A stretch of 64,000 nt of DNA from JAHBNG01 sp039028975. GTDB lineage: Bacteria; Chloroflexota; Anaerolineae; Caldilineales; Caldilineaceae. Shown piece by piece: positions 1-10,600 of this stretch. The notes beneath the pieces are model-generated. The model ran no database searches. It had not been told where the DNA came from and worked only from the letters and a program-made list of their open reading frames with translations. Where the stretch lies: positions 96,579 through 160,578 of the forward strand of contig JBCCHB010000008.1 of NCBI GenBank assembly GCA_039028975.1, written 5' to 3'. Each line of letters begins with the position of its first letter. The first letter of the stretch is position 1. A program made the translations under genes and the position numbers.

Positions 1-2967
1 TTGTTTGGCTACGAAGATCGTACACGCTTTGGTCCATGGCATGAGCTGGGCGTCTGAGGAATTTACTAACTTGACCAACCAGCCCGCATACCCGATGGCC
101 GGAGAGGGAAATACCTCTTGTAGCGACTCGCGTTGGCCTTCATCTAGCTTGCCAGAAAGGATCGGTATCAGATGTGTCTTCAAATCTGGAGGGAGCAGAT
201 CGTCTAGAACCTCCTGGGCGTAGGCAAATTGCTCTTCATTGTCTGGTTGCGTGCTATTCGCAGAGTGGCTATCCATTGCTTGGTTGGGTAGGGATTTGTT
301 TGGCGGCGTTCCTTCCAAGTTGAACGCGTACCTCTCCAAAATGCGTCGCACTTGCGTCAGGAGTGATCTGTTGCCAAGTAGGGCTAGCAGGTCAAAGAGC
401 ATTTTGCGGGATAGGTTCAGCTCGTTAACGAGGGCCGCACCTAGGAGCGAGTCCGCGGTTGAGATGGAAATGGGGGCGTCATCTCTCTCTTCTCCATCTC
501 TCCCTTCTCTATGCGATTGGTTGACAGCCATCCAAGCCCCAAGCAGCCAACTCACATGGGCCAGTTCCCGCTCGATTCGGTCCCGAGCAATATGCATTTC
601 TTCGTCTTTGGCCTCAACACGACTGCGGCGCAATCCGCACCAGATTTCTGCTTGGACAAGCCGGGCGTTCTCTATGCGAGTAGCCCATTGCCACAACAGA
701 TGGGCTGCACTGCCTTTTTCCGCATCGTTGAGGTCAGGTGCCGCGCCAATTTGCCCTACTACGCGTGCAAGTGTTGCCTGCATCTCACTGTTTTGATCCA
801 TGTGATAAAACTGGTTCGCCATCGAAGGCAGAACGTCCGTGCTGCCAAGAAGAAGGGCCTGAGCAGCACTCCTGCGGGTAGCCTGCTCTGCCAAGGCTTC
901 TGCTACCTTAGGCCACAAGGCCATATTTCGGACGCGTCCTGCAGCCTGGAGAGCAGCCCTACGTACAGAGTTTTTCTCATCGGTCAGCAACGGGACGAGG
1001 GGCTGAAAGAACCGGGCATCCCCGACTTCACCTACCAATTGAGCGGCCAATGCTCGCTCTGTCGCCACCGTGGACTGGGCAAATGCAAGCAGCCTGGGGC
1101 CAGCGACAAGCACACCCTGGATGCCGCCGTGGCGCAACAGGCCCACAACGGCACCGTTTCGCAATTCGCTATCGGCGCTAGAGAGGTACTGTGTAGCTAT
1201 CTCTATCAGCTGATCGTCGCCTTCCGCCTCGGCCTGGGCAATCAGACTTTGGCAGAGAACCGCCCGTATTTGGTTAGACGACTCTACTTGCAGCCGCTCT
1301 TGCAGAATCGGAATCCATGATGGAACTTCTTTGGACCGCAATTCTGTCATTATCCAGTCGAGGTTGGCCAAACGTTGTGCTAGTTCGAGACGGACTGCTT
1401 CGGCTGGATGACTCAATAGAGCGGGTAGTCGTTGGCAAAGAACACCCGCGTCTTTTCTACCTAGTAAGCGACTGGTCGCGCCACCGTCTGCTGACTTGGC
1501 ATTGAATAGAGCATTGAGGCTGTACAATACTGTGCCAGGATTGGCGCTCTGTAACCCTTCCAGCAGAACCTGTGTATGATCGGCAGTGGTTTCGTCGGGA
1601 TCACTGGAAACGATTCGCCGATTAGAGAGAGCTTTTCGTAAAGCGATCCGGTAGGTGTCGTAGACCTTGGTGCTGGCATAGCTCCACCCGAGGGTGAGGA
1701 TAATCAGAATTAAGAGGAGCTGGCTCGTGCTTAACTCGCCAATCAGCTGCATACTGAGCAGGAAAAGACCGACCAACCCAATGGCTGCAGGGGAGACCAT
1801 GCTTTCTAACACCGTCTGCACCCACACGCGTTGCGACGCTGGCAGTGGTTGATAGAGAATTCGCGTGGCGGTGCTGGTCGCTATAAGCAAAACATCATCA
1901 CTAAGCTTCGTTAAAACAACCAGCCAAAAGAGTATGCTCCACTGTCCAGCCAGCAAATAACCGATGAGGGTAAGAATGGCAAAGAAAGAGATAGCCGCGG
2001 CATTGGACCACAACAAAGTGCGATGCCCTAAGCGCTCGAAGAGGGTCCCGCTAAATACGGAGACGACCAGAATAAATAGTGTCGCAATGCCCAGGTAGCT
2101 ACTAAAAAAGCTGGCATACGCAACCGTATCCTGATAGTAGCTGTTGGCCTCGCGGATGAAGATAAACTCCAACAGATAGGTCGACAGAGCTGAAAGTACG
2201 GTTAAAGCCAACATCCATAAAATATATCGGTCCCGAAATGGCATAAGCCACGATAGCCGATTGGTATTTACACTTGCTCCAATGGACATATGAGCTGTGG
2301 GTTGATGATTGACAGTAGCCACCTTACGCTGAAAGAGACGCATCGTCAGTACCAATAGTCCGACGGTAGCCGCCACGCCGCCAATAGCGAACCAAAGCAG
2401 ATTGGGAATCCCCACGAGTGCAATGAGCGGCTGAACTAGTAGGCCACTAATAATGATAGCCAGAACGCTGCCAAACACAATAATCGGATAGAGTCGCCTG
2501 CTCTGCCGCACATTAAAGAGCCGCCCTGCCAAAGCCCAGGTAACCAAATTGATCAACGTCCAAGAAATCCGCAGTGCCACAATCAGCAAGAATGCCCACC
2601 AACTTGCCCATGCCGACGATGCCGATGCCCAAAGCCCAATCCGCAAGAGGCAGTAGAGTAGCAACAAGCTTCCCATAGAACCCAACAGAAGCATAGACAG
2701 GGATATACGTTGCTCCAGCCGATTAAAGTAGAAACCGATTAGAATGAGCAGGACCGCGGCGATCACATAGACGTAGGCAATGGCACTAGCGTCAAAGTAG
2801 GTGAGGAAGATGGCGGTTCCTGCTGTATAGAGTACAAAGTAGGCGACACCCAGTGCGAAGGATTGGGCAAAGCAGAGACCAATGGCTAAGCCTTCACCTG
2901 GTTCGATACCTACAATACCGAGAAGAGAGCGCAATCGTGGATTAGAGGTGCTTCTGTTTTCTAACAT
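1..2967 (-). CDS. Multi-pass transporter fused to HEAT-like repeats (partial, C-terminus off the left edge)
   Basis: An uninterrupted minus-strand frame of 989 codons runs from the ATG at 2967 to base 1 and continues outside the window. Residues ~15-420 are strongly hydrophobic, with about ten to twelve membrane segments, and read like an MFS or nucleotide-transporter (NTT/Npt) fold. Residues ~430-790 are soluble, Leu/Ala-rich helical pairs resembling HEAT/Armadillo repeats, for example around EVGDARFFQPLVPLL and KNSVRRAALQAAGR. Such transporter-HEAT fusions are known in bacteria and are often labelled Npt1/Npt2-like; a further domain may follow beyond the edge. The substrate is unknown. It lies 206 bp downstream of the giant PKS on the same strand, so it could export the product or be unrelated. 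No strong Shine-Dalgarno is visible, and an in-frame TAG lies about 20 codons upstream of the ATG. Confidence 0.75.
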   Translation of the reverse strand, partial: MLENRSTSNPRLRSLLGIVGIEPGEGLAIGLCFAQSFALGVAYFVLYTAGTAIFLTYFDASAIAYVYVIAAVLLILIGFYFNRLEQRISLSMLLLGSMGSLLLLYCLLRIGLWASASSAWASWWAFLLIVALRISWTLINLVTWALAGRLFNVRQSRRLYPIIVFGSVLAIIISGLLVQPLIALVGIPNLLWFAIGGVAATVGLLVLTMRLFQRKVATVNHQPTAHMSIGASVNTNRLSWLMPFRDRYILWMLALTVLSALSTYLLEFIFIREANSYYQDTVAYASFFSSYLGIATLFILVVSVFSGTLFERLGHRTLLWSNAAAISFFAILTLIGYLLAGQWSILFWLVVLTKLSDDVLLIATSTATRILYQPLPASQRVWVQTVLESMVSPAAIGLVGLFLLSMQLIGELSTSQLLLILIILTLGWSYASTKVYDTYRIALRKALSNRRIVSSDPDETTADHTQVLLEGLQSANPGTVLYSLNALFNAKSADGGATSRLLGRKDAGVLCQRLPALLSHPAEAVRLELAQRLANLDWIMTELRSKEVPSWIPILQERLQVESSNQIRAVLCQSLIAQAEAEGDDQLIEIATQYLSSADSELRNGAVVGLLRHGGIQGVLVAGPRLLAFAQSTVATERALAAQLVGEVGDARFFQPLVPLLTDEKNSVRRAALQAAGRVRNMALWPKVAEALAEQATRRSAAQALLLGSTDVLPSMANQFYHMDQNSEMQATLARVVGQIGAAPDLNDAEKGSAAHLLWQWATRIENARLVQAEIWCGLRRSRVEAKDEEMHIARDRIERELAHVSWLLGAWMAVNQSHREGRDGEERDDAPISISTADSLLGAALVNELNLSRKMLFDLLALLGNRSLLTQVRRILERYAFNLEGTPPNKSLPNQAMDSHSANSTQPDNEEQFAYAQEVLDDLLPPDLKTHLIPILSGKLDEGQRESLQEVFPSPAIGYAGWLVKLVNSSDAQLMPWTKACTIFVAKQ

Positions 2968-3076
2968 AACATCAATCAGTGCTGAATGGTCAGCTGCGTG
3001 GTCTGATAGCTATCGTAACCCTTAGAGTGATTATGGTGTGATTCATAAGTGTAAACTTACCAACGGGTGAATATGG

Positions 3077-3146
3077 AGGAAGCATCCCTGATGCGGGTTT
3101 GGCCCATGAAGATCGTTGGACGCAACCCGCATCAGGGATGCTTCCT
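3077..3146. repeat. 23-bp perfect inverted repeat between PKS and transporter
   Basis: The arms 3077-3099 and 3124-3146 are perfect reverse complements (left arm begins AGGAAGCATCCCTGATGCGG) around a 24-nt loop. It starts 27 bp past the PKS stop in the direction of transcription. There is no T-tract, so it is either a strong hairpin acting as a terminator or attenuator, or a palindromic repeat element. No second copy was noticed in the window. Confidence 0.85.
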
Positions 3147-3173
3147 GAGCTGGGTTGACTTTTCGTTTCATCC

Positions 3174-4610
3174 TTATGGTCTCAGATCCTGACCGCAGAG
3201 TGCAGACAATCTGGCTACAAAATTATCCATCAGTGCCTCTATCGTCTCTTGTCGATGCAGGTTTTCACTATAGCGCCAGCTTATCCGTAGCTGTGGACCC
3301 ATAAACCCTGCGCTGATGCTAAACAGCCGACCGCGCTCATTGTGGGGGGATGCCTCCATATCGGCATGAATCACTGCTGTGCTGGATCCGTCTATCTTTT
3401 CAAAGGCCATCTGCATAAACTGGTTGATCATCTGCCCGAAGTAGTTCATCTTTATTTCGGGCTGAGGCAAAGCTTCCAAGGCAGAGACCAACGGGGCGTC
3501 TTGGCTAAGGTAGCGTAGTAGCCCATAGCCTATGCCTTGGTTCGGAATCTGCTTGAGCTGGGTCGTCGTCAGGGTCAACAGGTCTGCTGAGCTCTGGGTC
3601 TGGCCGATGTCGAGCAAAAAGGGCGAGCGATTGTTAAAGAAACCGACGGTACGGGTTAGATCGATATCGTTAAAGAGGGGGACCCGGCCATGTCGCTCTA
3701 ATTCAACAAGCAGAGCAGATTGCCCAGACCAGCTAGCACAGCTTTGGGCCAACGCAGCCAGCAGAATGGCTTCAATGGTCACGCCGTCGCCGACCCGCGC
3801 CCTCTGCTGAATCAGTTGAGACTGATCGAAGTCTAGCAACCGATCCACCTCCTGCTCAGAGCCGTCGATGTTTGGACCGATCTCGTAGTCTCTCGGGAGG
3901 GGCTTTACAGCCGTTCTTACAGGGTCTAGCCAGTAGTGGCGTTCGGTCTCAGCCAGATTCGACGAACGAGCCACCGTTTGTAGTCGCTCACTCCAGGCTC
4001 TGTATGACGTGCTTTTGGTGGGTAAGCGGATAGCATCGCTCGTCTCAAGCTGTCCATAGACGGTAAAGAGGTCTTGAAACAAGATGAGGGCAGAGCGCAC
4101 GTCAAAGACTAGGTGGTGGAAAATAAAGAGGAGCTGGTCTGGTTGTTCGCCACAATCAAAGTAGATGACCTGCCAAAGGGGGCCGTTCGCCAGGTTGATA
4201 GACGTCTGGCGCGCTGCCATAGTCTCTGCAATAGCAGCCTCTTGGTCACTTGCATCCAGGCTGGCCATGTCTAGCACGGTCAATGGTGGCTGCTGGTCGG
4301 GAAGGTGATAGTGCTGCTGCCATGCAGCTTCTTCATTGGCTTCATCTCCAGTGGCCTCTGGACCTGAGCTTGTTGTCGTCTCCTCAAAGCGCAACCGCAA
4401 GGCGTCATGGTGAGCCGCAAGATATTCGAGCGCTTGTTCTATATAACCAGTCTCCAACTCTTTTCCGAGTGCCAACATCAAAGTCCCATTCCAATGGTTG
4501 CGCGCAACGGTAACGTTCTGGAAAAAGTAGTGCTGAATGGGCGTCAGCGGCACAGGTCCCACCAACAGTCCCTGCTCACGCGACTCGGTTTCATCACCAT
4601 CAGTCCCATT
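3174..4610 (-). other. PKS terminal condensation/epimerisation-like domain C2
   Basis: Residues ~10024-10483 form a condensation-superfamily domain. The active-site motif is HHLVFDVRS (near 10170), with Ser in place of the final Gly as in epimerisation domains; RHGR, TVGFF and PNQGIGYGLLRYL blocks also point to the E-like clade. It is the last domain; no TE, reductase or carrier follows. It may release the chain by transfer to a nucleophile, or be an inactive remnant. Confidence 0.7.
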
Positions 4611-7600
4611 ACCATCAGTCTCGTCACCGTCGGACAATGAACGGTCCCATTGGGCCAGCGTCTCTGCCACTAACCACTCAACGCTACTCCCCTCAAAGAA
4701 CGCTCCTGTGGGAAAAGCTACACCTAGCTCTGCTTCAAGCTGTGCCTTTAGATCGGCCAACATCAGCGAATCAAAGCCAACGCTATGAAGGGGTTGATTA
4801 GGAGGAAGCTGCTCTGCCGATAGCCATACAACCTGGGCAATTTGGGTTTGTAATTGGACCGTGAGCTTCTCGCGCTGGCTTTCTGGATCGAGTTCAAGTA
4901 GGGCATCGCGAAGCGCATTCGACTGGGTTGGCGTAGAGATTAACGCGTTCTTGTCTGGATTCAGTATACTTGTCCCTAACGTTTCTAACTCATCGGCCAA
5001 GAACTTGGTACGGCAGAGATAGCGCTGCACTTTTCCGCTGGAGGTTCGGGGTAAGTGGCCTGGCTTAATCAAGAGAATAGCATAGACAAATAGTTCATGC
5101 TCCGCGCTAACGGCTTGACGGATGGCTTGGGCAATGGCCTCTACATCTGGCTGGCGGTTTTGTCGAGTCACCTCATGGACAATGACTAGATGCTCTTCAT
5201 GATCTTGATTTTCTCCATTCAGCTGTTCGTCGTCCGATTTGGACCTATCCCCTAGCTGAATTGAAAAGGCCGCGCCACCACCGGGTTGTAAGCCGACATG
5301 GCTTTGCTGGGCCGTTAGCTCCACATCTTGAGGATGGTGGTTACGACCACGGATGATGAGCAGGTCTTTCATCCGCCCGGTGATATAGAGTTCTCCATCG
5401 GCCAAAAAGCCTAAATCGCCGGTGCGTAAGTAAGGCCCATCTTCGCCGCTCTCTACTTCACTCGCCAATCGAGCCCCAAAAGTCCGCTGGGTCTCCCCTG
5501 GCTGTCTCCAATATCCTTGCGCGACACTTGGTCCAGCAACCCAAATCTCGCCAATCTGGTCTGGTGCACAGAGAGTATTGGTTTCGGGATCCACAATTTT
5601 GATCGTGTGGCCAGGTGCGGGCTGCCCACAGCCAACCAAGGTTCGCCCGGCCTCCTCCTGTTCCAAATCTGACGGAGCTAAGGCTACTTTGTTCTGAGCC
5701 AAAGGGGCGCTTAACCAAACTTTGCTCACCGGCGGTTCTGCTATCGAGCCGCCACTTACAAAGACAGTCGCCTCTGCCAATCCATAGCAGGGGTAGAAGA
5801 TCTCTGGCTGCAGACCGAAAGGCTGGAATGTGTTGATGAAGTGGCGTATGGTCTCTGCCCGCACGGGTTCTGCACCGCTAAAGACGACCTCCCAGCGGCT
5901 AAGATCTAACCGGCTGAGATCCAGTGTGGATCGGTTCTCTTTCGCCAAGGTTAGTTGGTTTGCCATGCGGCGGTTACAGAGATCATAAGCAAAGTTGGGC
6001 GCGCCGCTGATGGTCGCTCCTGTTTCTGAGATGAGTTCCAGCCACTCTAACGGTCTTTGTAAAAAGGTCGCAGGAGCTATCAACGTGCTGCTTCCTCCGC
6101 AATAGAGGGTCTGCAGAAGACTGAAGAGACCCATATCGTGGTATGGCGGCAGCCAAAAGACGCCTCTTGTCTCGGAGGAAGTTTCTAGCTTTTGGTTCAT
6201 AACCGCTAGGTTTGCTAGGGCATTCTGATGGGAGATCATAACGCCCTTGGGAGCCGATGTAGAGCCAGATGTATATTGCAAAAAGGCAAGTGTATCCCTA
6301 TCTACTGTTGGCCTCTGCCAAGTTGCCTCGCTGCCAACCAGAACCCCATCAGCTCCCTCATCATCGGCTACCAACCAGGAGAGAACGGCCAGATCAGGCA
6401 AGTCTTTCAGGCGTGGCGTCAGTCGGTTGTGGATTTGACGCTGGGTCAGTACAAAGCGCGCCTGGGCATCCGCCACAATGTTGTGCAAATTGGGCATAGC
6501 TCGATTGAGACGCGGCGGGTAGGTGGGAACGGCGACAGCCCCCGCGTACAAACAGCCCAAAAAGCCAGCAATATAGTCGAGACCAGGTTGATACATCAAC
6601 AGAACCCGCTCTCCTGCTGCGCCCGTCTGCTGCAAGGTCGCGCCAATGGCTTGAGCCTGCCGGGCCAGTTCTCCATACGTGGTATGAGTAGAGCTGCCGT
6701 TAGCCTGACGAAAAGTAAACGCTGACTGCTGGGGGCGGGCTTGGCTTTGCTCCTCTAATAGATCGATCAGTGAAGAGATAGTATCTGGATGTATTGTATT
6801 TGGGTGCATCAGATTTGGTTGTGTTGAATTTGTCCTAATCGGACGATGTGGATTTTTTGGCGGCTTTGGGCAGGCGTCAATCAAGTTGCGCAGCACCTCT
6901 AATATACCGTCTCCCAATCGCTCAACCGTACTCGATTTGAAGATATTTTCGCTAAAGACCAATTCGAGTAGTAGCTGCCCGTGGAAAAGATGGCCATAAA
7001 TATAGAGAAGGTGTTTGGCTTCGTTCCCTGGCCCGTAGGAGCGACCTAGTGGCTCTGGGGCTTGCTGGAATAGGTCGGTGTCTGTGGCTATACTCTGCAT
7101 CAAGCTGCCGTGGTAGAGAAACTTGATTTCGGTATCGGGATGGCTTTGGAGTGCTTCCCTTATGGCGGAATCTGGACTCAGGTTACGTAATACACCATAG
7201 TCTAGCCCCTGATTGGGTAGACGACGTAGTTCATCCCGAACGTTTAGCAGCAGTTCATAAGGGGTTGCGTCAGGCTCTTGTTTGAGATAGATAGGGTAGA
7301 TGGTGTTGGCCCAGCAGACACTCTGGGAGAGATCGACCCCTTCGAGCAGTGCATCTCGGCCGTGGGCTTGGGCCTCCACCCACAATGAATCTCCATCAGC
7401 CCACTCACAGTAGGCCTGAAGCAGGGCTGTCAGAAGGATATCGGGAACTTGAACATCAGCCGCCTTTGTGAGGTGGCGGGTCAACGCTGTGGTCTCCTCT
7501 TCGTTTAGCTGCAAGATCAGCTTAGCTGGGTTGTGGTCATCATTGAAGCCCTCGGGGAAATCAACTGGCAATGGTTGAATCGGCTGCTGGATCCTCTCCA

Positions 7601-10600
7601 ACCAATAAGGAGCCGTTGACTGACAGCGTTCGCTTTGGGCATAAGCAGAGAGCTGTTGCACCCACTCGGTATAGCTTGTGTTCAGTGGCGGCAAGGTCAA
7701 TTCTTGTCCGTTACGGCGCTGCTCATAAGCAGTTGCCAAATCTGTCATCAAAAGATAGAAGCCAAAGGCATCCAAGACAAGATGATGAATCGCCACAAAG
7801 AGGCGACCTGCTTGCCCTGGTCCCATATCAAAGTAGACAAAACGTGCAATCGGCCCTTGATGATAGTCCAGGCTGGCTTGGATTGATTCAATTTGGAATT
7901 CAAGGGCTGCTGCCTTGACAGGCTTTGGCACATGGGTCAGAGCAATCTGGTCGAGCAGCGGCTCTTGACCCACAGGTGCGATTCGCTGCTGGCGGTGGGG
8001 CAAAGAAGTGGAATCATCTTCAGCAGCTTTATCTTCAATGTACTCATCTTCGATGATGCGGATGCGTAGTGGCTCGTGGCGTTGATAGAGATCATGGATG
8101 GCTTCTTCCAAGATCGTCAGATCCAGATTGGGGGGTGTTTGCAGTAACCCGGCGATATTCCAATGGTGCGGGTTGGCATAACCGCCATCAAAGAACCAAT
8201 GCTGGTTAGGCGCCAGCGGGAATTCTGCGGTCAGCGCGGCCTGTTTATTGGTCGCGGCGTCACTTCGTGTTGGCTCCTGCTCCAAGATTGGCAGCAGTTC
8301 TTCCTCTAGTTGGGCAAGGGTGAGGTCAGGATTGAAATGCTCTATGGGCACCGCGACCCCTAATTCACGGCGCAATAGATTCGCAAGTTCGACCATCATC
8401 AGCGAATCCAAGCCTAGATTATTCAAGGGTTCACTGGTGTCGATTTGGTCTACTTGGAATTTAGTGACGCGGGCGAATACCTGTTCGAGCGTCTGCCGCA
8501 GGAGATTGGCCTGTTCTGCGGACGGGATTGCGCGCCAAGCTGGCTTCTGTTCAGGCTCCTTTTCTACTTTTACTTGCTGCTGGACAGCCTCGGGTGACGA
8601 GGCATCTGCCATTTGAATTGGTTCTTCACTCTTTACTAAATTTGTCTCATCTGGTTCAGCTTTCACTAACGTAGTCTCGGCCAGCGGTATCCAGTAGCGA
8701 TTTGGGGCAAAAGGGTACGTGGGCAGACTGATCCGTTGCGGACGCTCTGCCCGATAAAGCTGTTCCCAAGGAATTGAACCGCCTTTAGTCCACAATAGGG
8801 CTAACTTGACAAAGTCTTGGGTTTCGATGCATCTGGTAATCATTTCTGCTCCCACCAGACCCTCGGTGAGAATTTTCGCTTCCTGGGACGTCTGCGTCAA
8901 GTCCCCCTGGAAGAAGGTGGGCATTGATGAGCCGATATCGGCGCTGTTTAAAGATGTATTGTCTAAAAAGGCTTTGAGCCCCCACTGCAGTTCATCATGG
9001 TTCTGGACGAGAATGGCCAACCGATCCGACATCGCCTCGCGCCCAACTTGCAATGTGTAGGCCAAGTCACTTAATGAAGGTACCTCTTCCGAATCCTGGA
9101 ATCTCTTCACAAAATCCAACATCTTGGCCGCATAAGCTCTTAGCCGCTCCTGACTTTTAGCCGAAAGCACAATGATCTGCTGGCTGCTGGTTGCTGGCTG
9201 CTGGTTGCTGGCCGCTGGCTGTTCATACTCCTCCAACACAAGATGGGCGTTGACGCCACCAAAACCAAAAGAATGAACGCTGGCTCTCCTAGGCAGCGGG
9301 TTGCCCTCCTCATCAGCTTTAGGAGACCACGGTTCATGCTCATCGGTAATATAGAAGGGGCTCCCATCCAGTTTAATGTAAGGATTCGGCGTTGTATAAT
9401 TCGTGAGGCCCGGCTTGACCTTGGCTCGCATGGCCTGAACGACTTTGCTCAATGCTGCCATACCAGAGGCTGCCTCCAAGTGTCCAATGTTCGGTTTCAG
9501 GGAGCCGATTTTGCAATGACCCTCTTCCTGGATGTTGCTATTTAATTGATCCGTCAACGTGGCAAACGCTTTACGAAATGCTTCAACTTCAATCGGATCC
9601 CCCAGCTTGGTGGCCGTGCCGTGAGCTTCGATGTAGTCCACGCAATTGGGAGAAAGCCCCGCCCGTTGATAAGCTTTGATGATGGTATCGGCTTGCCCTT
9701 CCAGGCTCGGTGTGGTCAGCCCTTGACCTCGGCCTCCGTGATGAACGGCACTCCCTTTGATCAATGCATATATGTGATCCCCATCAGCAATAGCTTTGCT
9801 CAAAGGTTTTAGCAGCACCGCACCCACTCCCTCGCCACGCACATAGCCATGAGCCTGATCACCAAAGGTTGCCACCTGCCCATCGTGACACAATATCCCC
9901 ATCTTATCAAAGGAAATATGGCCATCTGGCGACAGGATAAGATTGACGCCGCCAGCAATCGCCATCTCGCACTCTTGGTCGTGAATCGAACGAATTGCTC
10001 GGTGAATAGCCACGATTGCACTGGAGCAGGCTGTATCACAATGCTCGCTGGGACCATGCAGGCTAAGTAGATATGAGACCCGATTAGCCAGCACTGAGAG
10101 TGACATACCCGTTGGACTGTAGGCATCTGTCGATCTATTATGATGGTAGAGAATTTTGGCATAATCGTAGGAGCTAGCGCCGACAAAAAGTGCGACCTGC
10201 TTTTCCGACAATTGGGATGGCGTATACCCTGCATCCTCAATCGTCTGCCAAACCGTTTGTAAGAAGAGACGCTGCTGGGGATCCATCAACTCGGCTTCTC
10301 TGGGCGTAATGCCAAAGAAGGCGGCATCGAACTTATCTATATCGCTAATGAAGGCACCCCACTTAGCCTGTGTTCTGTTATCATGCAGGGTAGAGTCACC
10401 ATAAAGCGCGCGCCAATCCCAGCGGCCGGGCGGAATCTCTGTAATGAGATCAGCACCCTCTACTAAGTGCTGCCAGAAGATCTCCAAGTCGGGCGACCCC
10501 GGCATTTGGCCGCTCAAACCAATGATAGCAATGGCCTCATCCTCCCCCAGCCTTCCCCTGTCAGGGGGAGGAACCATTCCTGGCCTTTCCACTGGAAAGT

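Noticed and set aside
5000..6800. Reading the adenylating domain as an amino-acid A domain
   Set aside because: Its motifs (YPPRL, PPYHDMGL, SGAEPVR, YGLAEATVFVSGG) are those of FAALs and no amino-acid specificity pocket can be laid out.
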